Source of the DNA: Gnetum montanum
Lineage: Eukaryota; Streptophyta; Gnetopsida; Gnetales; Gnetaceae
Reading direction: 5' to 3'
DNA length: 64,000 bases
NCBI GenBank assembly: GCA_015680685.1
Contig: MNCI01024146.1
Coordinates: forward strand, 10,225 to 74,224
In this document: positions 34,271 through 44,132 of the stretch, one piece after another
Layout: every line of letters begins with the position of its first letter
How positions within the stretch are numbered: position 1 is the first letter of the stretch
Position numbers and translations under genes: made by a program
The notes under the pieces: generated by a model
Told to the model about the DNA's origin: nothing
The model's input: the letters and a program-made list of their open reading frames with translations, nothing else
The model's database searches: none

Positions 34271-36174
34271 TGCTACTGGTGGAACCGCCTAGAATTTCCT
34301 TGTGGATAAGGCAACCTTCGGGGTGTTTTCCTTTGTGCCAAGCGAGGGTTCAATGCGTACACCCTAGACTCTTGAAGATGCGACACCACAGGACAACATC
34401 CCTTATGATGTTCATATTGGCATATGCCACATTCATCATTTTCCTCAGTGTCAGAGTCTAGAACTTGCTCTACTACAGCGACCTTGCCCTTACCCTTATG
34501 TTGGGCACATTTAGTTTCCTTCTTCCTACACCAATTGTGGTCATTAGCTTGTCCTCTAGACTCCTTTGCGATTTTCAACACGCTTTGGATCCTTTCATGC
34601 AAAGAGTCCCACATCTTATCCACCTTTGCTAAAATTTCAGATGTGAACTTTTGTAATGGTATGGTCTTTCAGTTTACTACTGCTTCCAGTGATGATTCTT
34701 CCTCCTCATCACAAAAACGGACTTCATTTTTCCTGAGGGAAGGATCCCAGTTGAATATTTCTACACTCTCCTTTTTTCTAAGTTCTCCTTCCTTCTTGGC
34801 CACCTGTTCAATGAGGTGTTGCAATTGATGGACCCTTCGCTCTGATAGTTGTGCCTGGGTGTACATGCCAAAGGTCTTTCACATTTCAAAACGGAGCTCA
34901 TCAATGATGTGGCAAAGCTATGCCCGCTAAGAGTAACCATGACTAGGACACCGATGCAACAATGAGTAGTACCTGCTCATGGAGGCATCCAAGGGTTCAT
35001 GATTCCCTTATTTTCAACCTTGGATCTACCATCTTAGATTTTCCACTCTAGAGTACATTTGGTACTTGTCATTGAAGATTTCAAGCATTGTACTCCATCT
35101 TCTGATTAATTTCGACTCCAAGGACCAATACCAACTTTCAGCTTCTTTGATGAGCATGCGAGGGAACAGCTTCAACTTCTACCAACAATTGTCAATGTAT
35201 TGCAAGGTGTAGGTGTTACGGAATGCCTACAAGTGAGTCTACAGATCATAGTTGTATCCCCCTTCAAATCTGGGTATGTTGTTCATATCAACGCACTTGA
35301 TTCGGCTATCTCTCATGTGCCTACTAGGGATCTGAACTGCCTCAGCGATCTGGAGCATACTTTGGGTAGCCAATAACAGCTCATCTAAATCATAGTCCTG
35401 CTAAGGACCATGATGTCTATGACAATTCTGACTATCTCTCCTTTCATGCCGGTGAGCATCGTGTGATTTCTCACGTGCTTCCTCACGTTGTCCCTTCCGA
35501 ACCTTTTTTCCACCATCCTTTCACTTCCTCCTACCTTGGTTATGATCAGAGCTTGAGCTAGATGAAGGAGAAGGAGAGCAAGAGGATGCAGAAGAAGGAG
35601 AGGGGTCTCTCCCTCTACCCTGATGATGGTCTCGATCATCGCATTCATCTTTGCTATGTGACCCTCCATCCCCAAGGAGATCTTGGCCACCTAGATGCTT
35701 GGATTGAATCATGGATTGGAGGACTTGCTGCCCCATGGGAAGTTTGGTTGAATGGGTGTCATGAAAGATGGGATCCCCATTGTTTTACAGCCCTTGTGAG
35801 AATAAGGGGTTACTAAATTGTTTCCCCTTAAGCTGTTCATATTTTTCCTCCTACTATTGATCTCTTGCTCATTGAGCCTCAATGGGACGATAGTCCCGGT
35901 AGTCATGGTCCTCCATGACATACTCTACTCTAAGGTCTTGGATGCCCAATCTTCCAAGATTGTGAAATAGCATTGCAGGAGCCGATTAGTCGGGAGGTTG
36001 TACAATATTGCCCTCCATGTTCCACCATTGTAGATGCTCATCCTGATGTAGGATGAATGTGAAATAAGGGACGTACTCATCGGGATGCTTGTACACCACC
36101 CAACAGTCTTGTGGCACAGGTGGGGTGGATATCTCCCTCCTACGAGAAGAAATATTGGATGTTAGATGGTCCAT
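34271..36174 (-). pseudogene. Element B gag (broken)
   Basis: Capsid/nucleocapsid protein. ATG at 36174 opens MDHLTSNISSRRREI, then VYKHPDEYVPYFTFILHQDE, matching element D (VYIHPNKYIPNFTFILH). The capsid region at about 35270-34900 aligns with D's FEGGY...KLKLFP...EAESWY segment. A coiled-coil stretch follows (QLSERRVHQLQHLIEQVAKK), then VDKMWDSLHERIQSVLKIAK, a basic segment (CRKKETKCAQHKGKGKVAVV) and a zinc-knuckle-like CGICQYEHHKGC with spacing C-x2-C-x3-H-x3-C. It ends with HLQESRVYALNPR. Multiple stops and frame changes. Confidence 0.75.
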
Positions 36175-36300
36175 GTAATCAATGTACCTTACTACTAATT
36201 TTAATCCACCTAGCGTGCATAAATATTTCTATCCTAGGTTTGTTTCAAGAACTTGAATGATAATTTCACTAAGGTTAGATGATGCATGTAAGACTTAATA

Positions 36301-36320
36301 GTCCCTGAAAATGATGCCAA
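36301..36320 (-). promoter_or_regulatory. Element B primer-binding site
   Basis: In the element's sense, TTGGCATCATTTTCAGGGAC directly follows the 5' LTR end TCATCA. It resembles the Athila-type site TTGGCGCCGTTGCCGGGGA that I recall from the literature, with changes mostly at CpG and C positions. Element D has the related TTGGCACCATTTCCTAGGAC. Confidence 0.75.
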
Positions 36321-37248
36321 TGATGAGCAGCTAGGTAACCCTATGCCCAACCATGTGAATCACAGGTATTCACACGTGACTTGGTCGAATTCTGTAGACA
36401 GTAAGAACTGAACATACACTAGACTATAACAAGTGAAACCTTGGGTTAGCACAGTTGTTGTCCTCCTAATCTCACTTGTGAGGTTCTGATTACGATGGTT
36501 AAGTGAGATTAAGGCTAATGATTTTTATAGCTTTTTGCATATCTTTTGGTGGCTAATTTAAGGTATGAAAAGTAAGGAATAAACTATTATCTAATATATA
36601 ATTATCCTAGCTTATACATTAACTATTCCTAGCACAAGTATTTGATCCCATCTTCTGAAGATGTTCTAAGCATCTCTTAACACTTCTGGGTGACCATACG
36701 TTAAGCATCACTGGGCTTACCAAGTGTTTGATTTACGTTTGAGATGGTCGTACTTATGGCCTTTACGAACTACGAATAAGCGGTAGCGATCAAGATAACA
36801 ATAATAGAAACTTAAGTAATTAACAAGTAATTAACAAAGCATAACATCTTAAACTATTGAATGCATAAAATAGCTAAGTCCAAATGCTGCAAGGAATGCT
36901 TGAATAGTTTTTCTTTATTGCCGTCATGCCAATGGACTCAAATACATCAATGCTTGAATAAAGAGCCAATCACTTTTCTTACACCTGCTGTGGGCACTTG
37001 GAAAATATTCTATCTCCTGCAGGAACAAACTATAAGAGCTTCGCTACAACTAACTAAAATATGCTTAAATGAGGCAGAAGGCCCTCTTATTTATAGGTCG
37101 AGATAGGTGGTTGCGTAAATAGGTCCACATCGATGTAGGAAGGCTACGTTGATAGGCCTGCATCGACGTGGCCGCGTATATGTGGCCTCGTATACGTAGC
37201 CCCATATACGTGGCCCAGTCGATGCATCTACTAAATGACACTTCATCA
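36321..37248 (-). repeat. Element B 5' LTR
   Basis: Runs from TGATGAGCAGCTAGGTA to TGACACTTCATCA and matches the left LTR. In the sense direction the U3 carries ACGT repeats (about 37220-37105) followed by a CCTATAAATAAGAGG TATA region near 37083-37098. It is about 50 bp longer than the left copy, owing to small duplications (TAATTAACAAG repeated near 36814-36835) and extra ACGT units. Confidence 0.95.
37105..37222 (-). promoter_or_regulatory. ACGT-core repeats in element B U3
   Basis: Imperfect repeats such as CGACGTGGCC, CGTATATGTGGCC, CGTATACGTAGCC and ATATACGTGGCC stand upstream of the TATA box. ACGTGGC is the core recognised by plant bZIP factors (ABRE/G-box class) in known promoters; binding here is inference. 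The left LTR has a shorter version at 27560-27650. Confidence 0.55.
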
Positions 37249-37253
37249 TTTAG
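37249..37253 (+). repeat. Target site duplication TTTAG, right copy
   Basis: TTTAG follows TCATCA at the right LTR edge and is identical to 26781-26785. Confidence 0.95.
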
Positions 37254-37926
37254 CAATGAAGCTTCTTTCTCAAGTAATACAATCCGTTTTTCATTAAACA
37301 TATAAAAAATATTAATATGTATTAATTTAATTAATTTATTTATGAAATGTGATGTTTGAAAACTTGAAATAGTGATGTTTTATATATCATTATGCATTCT
37401 CTAAATACCATGATTAGTAGGCTATTAGGTTTGAAGCTTCAAATGAGTTTGTTTATTGATGAAGTTTTGAATAATTTATAAAATGAATCTTTTAACAATG
37501 GAAAAAATTATTTTTGTTTTTATCATTTATGTAGGTTTCATCTTCTTCTGTTGCTGAAAGAAATTGGTCAACATATTCTTTCATTCATTGGATCAAAAGA
37601 AATAGTCTGACTCCAAAAAGAGTTGAAAAATTAGTATTTGTTCTTAGCATGATTAGATTGGAAGAAAGAAAGGAAATAAAATATAGGAAATCACCTACTC
37701 TTTATTGGGATATTAATCTAGAAGATGATGATGTTCCAATAGTTGATGATAGAGAAAGTTATTCTACTAACTTAGTTAATGTTCCTAGAGCAATGAATCT
37801 TAATATTGATGATTCAATCCTTGATGAAGATGATTACCACGCAAATGATATTAATGACATAGAACAAAATGAACCAGGTTTTACAAATTTACTCTTTAGA
37901 GTAGAACAAGGAGAAAATATAGGATA
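37249..37926 (+). pseudogene. hAT transposase, 3' portion (end of exon 4 and last exon)
   Basis: Directly after the target duplication the interrupted hAT frame resumes: QTLA before the insertion continues as MKLLSQ (37254-37273), followed by a GT splice donor (GTAATACAA). After an AT-rich intron the last exon starts near 37536: VSSSSVAERNWSTYSFIHWI, then LTPKRVEKLVFVLSMIRLEE. This is the hAT C-terminal dimerisation domain (SSS.AERNWS...IH...RN.L). The exon ends GENIG and stop TAA at 37925. The tail is acidic. Together with 24690-26785 it makes one transposase gene split by 10.46 kb of element B. Confidence 0.9.
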
Positions 37927-38011
37927 AAATTAGAATTTGAACAATGTGACAACTTCTAAGCTTTGGCAAGAAAATCTTTTGTGATTTAAAAAGAGATAGA
38001 TAATTTGGCAA

Positions 38012-38049
38012 CATTATCATATATATATATATATATATATGATAATGCT
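38012..38049. repeat. (AT)n microsatellite within a palindrome
   Basis: Eleven or so AT units are flanked by CATTATC on the left and GATAATG on the right, so the whole block is one near-perfect inverted repeat able to form a cruciform. Confidence 0.9.
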
Positions 38050-38795
38050 AAAATATTTTATAACACACATGAGACTCAATACTTAATGTTTCATTGCAAT
38101 CTTTTATGCAATTTTTAAGCATTAACAATATTTTGAATTTACATTGTACTTGTTCTATATTCTACAATGTTTTTTATGATATATGAGATTTAATTTTTTA
38201 AAATAAACTAATATATTTAAATTTTCTCTATCATGTCCTGGCTATGAACTCGTCCCCACTTTTTCTTAAGGCACACGTACCCAAACACGTTTAGAATCAT
38301 GAATCCTCTCGATTCCTCGCTTCCATGAATTGGATTCTTTTGATGCATAGTCAGAAATGGAAGCCAAAGCTACCATTATGAGCCCACTGATCAGAGCCGT
38401 GTAGAAGCTATATCGTTTGTGACATGTTTGATGAAGGGGAACCCTGATTTAAATATAAATGAGGTAGTTGAGAAGCTCAAAGAAATGGTTGATAAATTTA
38501 GCAGAAATGTTACCACATGGATGTGTATACATATATTACTGCTAAGGTTGTGTAACCAGAAAATGAAACAAGGCAATGACGTACATGTAGGGAAAAGAAT
38601 CATGGAATCAAGGCAAATGCATACAATAATAATATGGTAGCTAGAACATCAAAAATGTTGCTCCCATCACGGTTGTTGGTAGCTAATTCAGTGCCAGTGG
38701 TGATTCCACGATGAGTGCAAGTATTTTGCCTAGATCCCTAGCTGAAGGTGGTGATACCCAGAAGAGCATCATACCTCTACCTCTTTGACATTGTT

Positions 38796-38800
38796 AATGG
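38796..38800 (+). repeat. Copia target duplication AATGG, left (imperfect partner GATGG at 43336-43340)
   Basis: AATGG abuts TGATAAG at the left edge. GATGG follows the right LTR. Four of five bases agree, as expected for an aged duplication. Confidence 0.5.
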
Positions 38801-39042
38801 TGATAAGAATTAACACACAAAAAAATAATAGGCATAAGAATAGAGCAGATATGAGAGACAAGGAGAAAAAGAAATATTTTATTCCAATGTGGTACATCAA
38901 AGCTACTATCAAATGTCCTATTTATAATAGGCTAAGTCCACAAAACTCTCATTCTTATTCTAACTAAACTAGGATGTTAGAATTACATCATGATAACCCA
39001 TTAAACTTAAACAGATTCTTGTAATAAAAATAGAATTAACTA
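38801..39042 (-). repeat. Copia 3' LTR
   Basis: TGATAAGAATTAAC to about TTAACTA. It matches 43098-43335 closely, for example GGTACAT.AAAGCTACTATC, CCTATTTATAATAGGCTAAG and GATAACCCATTAAACTTAAAC. The TATA region reads CTATTATAAATAGG in sense. Confidence 0.9.
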
Positions 39043-39055
39043 AAATCCCCCTTTA
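39043..39055 (-). promoter_or_regulatory. Copia polypurine tract
   Basis: Plus-strand AAATCCCCCTTTA reads TAAAGGGGGATTT in sense, next to the 3' LTR. Confidence 0.75.
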
Positions 39056-39058
39056 ATC

Positions 39059-40625
39059 TTAATTTGGAAAAACCATTATTCCAAGCATACACTTCAATTT
39101 GGCAAAGGTATCATACTTCAACGATTTGGTAAGAATGTCTAACACTTGGTCTTCAAACTTGAAATACACCAACTTAATTGGTTTCTTTCCAGCTTGATCT
39201 CTTAGAAAATGATAACATATGTCAATATGTTTACTTCTTCCATGTATAATAGGATTCTTTGCCAAGTCAATTGCAGAAATATTTTCAGCAAAGATCTTCA
39301 TTGGCCTCTTGACTGGAGCATGGATTTGGCTCATCACATTGCCTAACCATATTCATTGACATGCACTTGAAGCTATAGCAATATATTCTTCCTCACAAAT
39401 TAAAATTGCAACTATGGGTTGCTTTTTAGATGACCATGAACAAGCGGTAGCACCAAAATTAAAACAATAACAAGAAGTGCTTTTCCGATCATCTAAATCT
39501 CCACCCCAATCATTGTCAAAATACCCTATAAGAGCATAATTATTAAATGAGGAATATAATAAACCATGATCATAGGTGCCCTTTAGGTACCATAGGATTA
39601 TTTTGGCCACCTGCATATGAGGTTGATGAGGAGATTCCAAAAACTTGTTAATTAAACCAACACCATAAGAGATGTCTATCCTTGTGCATGTGAGGTATCT
39701 CAAACTCCCAATAATTTGCTTGAAATAAGTTGACTCAACAAGTTCCCCTTCTCCATTCTTTGACAATTTTGTGCCAACCTCCATGAGAGTTCTCATAAGA
39801 TTACATTCTTCCATATGAAACTTATTCAAGAGTTTAGTGACATACCTCTTTTGAAAAATAAAAATCCCATCCTCTCTTTGAACGAATTCAATGCCAAGGA
39901 AATATGACATGAGGGCAAGATCTATCATTTTGAACTCATCCATCATGGACTTCTTGAAATCTTTAAGCATTTTGAGATTATTTCCTATGAATATTAGATC
40001 ATCAACATAAAGACACAACAATAATATATCATCAGAATCATTAGTCTTCACATATAAAGCTTGTTCAAATGGGAACTTCTGGAAACTAGCCTTATGGAAG
40101 AAAGAGTCAATGTGCCTGTTCCATGCTCATGGCACTTGTTTGAGATCATACAGTGCTTTCTTCAATCTTTACATCTTATCTTCATTTCCCTACTTCATGA
40201 ATTTAGGTGGTTTCTTGACAAAAACCTCCTCTTCAAGTACGCCATTTAGAAAGGTTGAGTTCACATCCATTTTGATGGATTTTCCACCTCTTTTGAGTAA
40301 CTAATGCAATAAGAAGTATAATTTTTTTAATTTGAGCAATAGGAGAGAAAACCTCTTGGTAGTCATAGCTAGGACTTTGCTCAAATCCCTTTACCACCAA
40401 TCTTGCTTTGTGTCTCTTCACCTCAACATTTGACTTCACCTTTTTCTTGAAAATGCACTTTACATTAATTCCTTTGTGATTGTGTGGGATGTTAGTCAGT
40501 TCCCATGTATTGTTTCTTTCAATTACCTTGATCTCCTCATTCATGGCATTCACCCAGTTAGGATCTTGAATTGCCTCTTGAAATGTCATAGGTTCACTAT
40601 CTACAAAGAAGGAAAAGTGTACCAA
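39059..40625 (-). pseudogene. Copia reverse transcriptase and RNase H (broken)
   Basis: Copies element RNA to DNA. From 40625 leftward: EPMTFQEAIQDPNWVNAMNE, IERNNTWELTN, CIFKKKVKSN and RLVVKGFEQSPSYDYQEVFS, the classic Copia RT opening. The frame then passes through several changes to SDDILLLCLYVDDLIFIGNN, with an intact YVDD polymerase box near 40015. It continues MSYFLGIEFVQREDGIFIFQ, TRIDISYGVGLINKFLESPH and ILWYLKGTYDHGLLYS. RNase H follows: GYFDNDWGGDLDDRKSTSCY, SWSSKKQPIVAILICEEEYI, then DLAKNPIIHGRSKHIDICYH and DILTKSLKYDTFAKLKCMLG. A stretch near 40080-40240 is frameshifted. A 232-codon open stretch (40051-39353) is the best preserved part. Confidence 0.9.
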
Positions 40626-41900
40626 TTCTCCATCATCATCAACTTCATCATCAAGAGTTACCTCGTAGTTTTGCAGGTGTACTGAATGTTGGCGCTACTA
40701 CCTTGGCCTTCTAAATTCTACTAGAGCTTGTGGAGTACAACTTTCTTAAGCAAAGCTTGATGTAGCTTCATTTTTGGTAGAAACTATAGCTTCCTTTTCA
40801 AGGATATATATTTGTTACTTTTGGGAGACTTTGTGTGAATTAACATCCCATTTCCAAGCCTCTTCTTTGACAAAGGTCGCATCTCAGCTGATAATCACCT
40901 TCTTTGTTACAGGATTGAATAGCTTGGATCACCTATGCTTGTAGCCAACAAAGATAGTCTTTTCTACTCAATCATCTAGCTTTGTTCTCATGTCTATTGG
41001 AGCATGAGCATAAGAAATTACACCAAACACTATATGATCTTTCATGCTTGGGTTGAAACCACTCCATGCTTCTACAAGGGTGATATTTTGCACACTCCTT
41101 GTTGGAGACCTATTTAACAAGTAAACAAAACATGAGACAACTTCACCCCAAAATGAATTGGGCATTCCTTTCACCTTTATCATTCTCCTCACCATGTCAA
41201 TTATAGTTCTCTTCTTCCTTTTGGCTACTCCATTGAGTTGTGGGATGTAGGAAAAAGTGACTTGATGCTTTATTCCATATTCTTCACAATATTCATTAAA
41301 TTCATTGGAAGTGTATTCACCTCCACCATTAGTTCATAGAAATTTAACAAGATAACATCTTTGCCTTTCAACATGCACCTTGAACTTCTTAAAGAAATAA
41401 AAAACTTTAGACTTCCTTTTCAAAAGATAGATCCAACTTTTCTGACTAAAATCATTAATAAAAGTTGGGAAATACCTATTATTTCCATTTGACAAGGTGT
41501 TCATTGGGCCACATACATCAAAATGAATGAGCTTTAGTGGTTGTGTTGCACATCATTGTTCTAATACAAATGACATTCTCTAATGCCTTCTAAAAATGCA
41601 AGCTTCACACAATTATTCTAGATGGTGAATACTGGGAAAACCTTTCACCATATTTTCTTTAGCAAGCAATTTTAAACTTTGAAAGTTTAAATGTCCAAAG
41701 AGAAGGTGCCATAGCCAAGGCTCATAATTTATAATGGCATTAAGATAATTATAAACACCACTAGAAATATCAACTTGACCCACTAGAAACACCATGAAGG
41801 TTCATAACATACTCCTTTTCTGCCAACTAACCCACACTAAGCAAATTACTCTTCATACCTAGCACATAGAAGACATCAAAAATATATTTATGATCTCCAT
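40626..41900 (-). pseudogene. Copia integrase (broken)
   Basis: The pre-integrase and integrase region reads leftward: WHLLFGHLNFQSLKLLAKEN and MVKGFPSIHH at about 41710-41615 (zinc-binding HH part), then a core in several frames. The segment at 41195-40968 has MVRRMIKVKGMPNSFWGEVV, CFVYLLNRSPTRSVQNIT and FNPSMKDHIVFGVISYAHAP (usual HLRVFGC.AYAH). It would join the cDNA to the genome in an active copy. Confidence 0.8.
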
Positions 41901-42075
41901 TCTTTAAGTTGATAAGGATTTGTACTTTTCCTATCACTGGTATAGTACTATCATAAAAAAATTTGACTTTGGTGTGAAAGGACTCATCAAGAATAGCAAA
42001 TAACTCCCTTTTGCCGCACATATGATTGGTACACCTAGTGTCCAGAAACCACGTATGGTAGTTTGATGCTTCACT
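41827..42075 (-). pseudogene. Copia protease (broken)
   Basis: Frame at about 42060-41827: FLDTRCTNHMCGKRELFAIL then VKFFYDSTIPVIGKVQILIN and YVLGMKSNLLSVG. The active-site Asp is present in LDTRCTNHM, but the usual Gly after DT is Arg. LLSVG is the typical protease end. Confidence 0.75.
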
Positions 42076-43097
42076 AGTTGTGGTTGACCATCAAGAGAGC
42101 ATGGTCATCATCATCTTCTTCTTCTTATGCATAGTAGGCCCTCTAAGTATTATCCTTATATCTACACTCATTTGAATAATGGCCATGCCTATGACATGAG
42201 TAACAGACAACATTGGATTTTTCATACCTTTCTCTATCATCTCCATGGTCACAACCTCTTGAATTTTGCTAATGACCAGAATTTGATTTTTCTTGGTCAT
42301 GCCTCCAACTCCATGATATTTGTTATGACCACCATGAATTTTGGTGTAGTACCCCCCATGTCCTCATCCTCTACTATGAGAACCATCATTCTTTTGGCTT
42401 GTTTCATCATCTTGATCACCTTTGATGGAGACTTGGCCTTGAAATACTTACCTAATCAACTTCTCAACTTTCTTCTCATTCATTTTTTACTCATGGGCTT
42501 GTAGGATGCTAGATAATTCCTTGATAGTGATTGAATAGAGATCATGTGATTCTTCTATCGCCATCACGATATGCTCAAATCTAGTAGTGAGTGAACATAA
42601 AATCTTCTCCACTTTAACTTGCTCTTTGTACTCCTCTCCATATGTTTCATTTGATTTGTTAGAGCAAGAACGCAACTAATATAAGTAGCAATAGTCTCAG
42701 AAGAATCCATTTGTAAGGGCTCATATTGACATCTCAAAGTATGGATTCTTACATTCTTAACTCTATCCAGACCTTTGTACGACGTCATCAAGTTATACCA
42801 GGCTTTCTTTGATGTGGTTGCTCTTGCAATCTTTTCAAAAAATTCATCATTCACCCCTTGATAAAAGAAATATAATGCCTTCTTATCTTTCTTCTTATTC
42901 TTATGGTAGGAATTCTTTTGTGCATCAGTTGCATTTACTACAAGATCAGCAACACTATTTTCAATAGCATCCATCAACTTGTGGAAATCGAAAAGCACCT
43001 TCATTTGAACACTCCATTGATTGTAATTTTTTCCATATAAGACAAGAATTAAAAATTGAGTCAAGCTATTCATTTGAACTTCTAGTTTCGATACCAT
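42076..43097 (-). pseudogene. Copia gag (broken)
   Basis: ATG at 43097 opens MVSKLEVQMNSLTQF, then LYGKNYNQWSVQMKVLFDFH, KKAWYNLMTSYKG and VRIHTLRCQYEPLQMDSSET, a UBN2-type Copia gag. After frame changes near 42650, KILCSLTTRFEHIVMAIEES follows. The nucleocapsid knuckle CYSCHRHGHYSNEC near 42205-42165 has perfect C-x2-C-x4-H-x4-C spacing, though in a frame now separate from the rest. The start ATG overlaps the primer-binding site. Confidence 0.85.
43082..43097 (-). promoter_or_regulatory. Copia primer-binding site (initiator tRNA-Met type)
   Basis: In sense, TGGTATCGAAACTAGA follows the LTR end TTATCA by one base. TGGTATC is the standard plant Copia start of the tRNA-Met complement. Confidence 0.8.
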
Positions 43098-43335
43098 TGA
43101 TAAGAATTAACTTAGAACAAAATAATAGGTGCAAGAACAAAGCATATATGAGGAGAAATATAAATATTTTATTTCGATGTGGTACATTAAAGCTACTATC
43201 AAATGGCCTATTTATAATAGGCTAAGTCCACCAAACTCCCATTCTTTTGCTAAATGAACTTGGAGGTTATAATTATAGCAAGATAACCCATTAAACTTAA
43301 ACTAATTCTTGTAACAAAAATAGGATTTCCTAATA
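43098..43335 (-). repeat. Copia 5' LTR
   Basis: Mate of 38801-39042, from TGATAAGAATTAAC to about CCTAATA. Confidence 0.9.
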
Positions 43336-43609
43336 GATGGGATAGTTGTTTATTTACATACTATTACTGCAACAACTACCTCTACCTCCAGAGGATTTAC
43401 CTTTCATTGATGTTGATGATGTTGTCACCATGGGCCATGTGATTGGTTTCTTATCCATAATGGCATGTGCACATTGTTGCATAGATTTGTGAAAGTATAG
43501 GGTCTGTGTCAAGTCGGTGCTCCAATGGGGATTGGTGCATAGTGCATGTGTGTATGTTGAGAGTTTTATGACACAACAGCTATTTCATTAGGAACATACG
43601 AAGGTATTT

Positions 43610-44132
43610 TAATGGTTGATGAAGAAGGTGCAAAAGTAGAAGAAGAAGGAAAAGATAGTGAATTTTTTGTTGCATGTTATGGTGATGGTTTGGAGGGATT
43701 TTGGGGTAGAAAAGATTTGTGTCAACTTTATTGTGTAGTCTGTAGAAATGGACAATGTTAAAGTCATGAAATGAAATAATTGAAAAAGCTAAACTTGCTT
43801 ACATGGAGGCAAATGATGATGTTGAAGATGCATTTATTCTTAAGAAGGCCATGATTGAAACACTTCTAGTTGTGCAAGATTACTTTAATGAGAATGTTCA
43901 ATGAATTGTTGCAAATTTGAAAAATGGATTCCATGAGATCACAAGGTATCTTCAAGGTTTTTCTCCTAGTTTAGTGAAGAGGGTTGAACTATGTAATGAT
44001 ATGACTAGACTTTTTAGCAAATTTGGTGTTGAGAACATGATTAATTATATTCTGAGTGAAAGGATGCCTCTTCCAAATGGATGTTATTTCGATAAAGATC
44101 TTTTGGACATTCATAGATTTGCATCAAGATGA
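43610..44132 (+). pseudogene. Unidentified gene remnant
   Basis: Plus-strand protein-like sequence of no family I can name. A first part reads GILMVDEEGAKVEEEGKDSE and FFVACYGDGLEGFWGRKD. After a frame change: LAYMEANDDVEDAFILKKAM, IETLLVVQDYFNENVQ, one stop, IVANLKNGFHEITRYLQGFS, PSLVKRVELCNDMTRLFSKF, GVENMINYILSERMPLPNGC and YFDKDLLDIHRFASR, then stop TGA at 44130. Composition and length suggest a once-real helical protein. It lies between the Copia element and repeat-rich DNA and has no retroelement motif. It could be a captured or ancestral host gene fragment. Confidence 0.4.

Larger units (their letters stand above)
26786..37248 (-). mobile_element. Element B: non-autonomous Athila-like Gypsy element with gag-protease and a 3' accessory ORF
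   Basis: Complete element with two LTRs (876 and 928 bp), 5-bp target duplication, primer-binding site and polypurine tract, all in minus orientation. Internal order: gag (36174 to ~34270), linker and protease (~34270-33230), an abrupt join with no RT, RNase H or integrase, a noncoding A-rich stretch, an internal TATA region, and a ~945-codon accessory frame (30750-27909). The related element D (plus strand) has the missing enzymes, so B would have depended on such a partner. Terminal bases are TGATGA...TCATCA. Confidence 0.9.
37927..38800. other. hAT 3' flank and unassigned sequence
   Basis: Contains the (AT)n palindrome at 38012-38049 and a CAAGGCACACGTACCC-like stretch near 38270 that could be hAT subterminal sequence. 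The plus frame 38419-38640 (starting MTCLMKGNPDLNINEVVEKL) is unrecognised. No hAT terminal inverted repeat could be paired with the 5' side. Confidence 0.35.
38801..43335 (-). mobile_element. Ty1/Copia LTR retrotransposon
   Basis: Minus-strand element of 4.5 kb with short LTRs (about 240 bp), initiator-tRNA-Met type primer site, gag, protease, integrase, RT and RNase H in Copia order. It is complete in layout, with scattered stops and frame changes. It is inserted in the unassigned DNA right of the hAT element. Confidence 0.9.
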
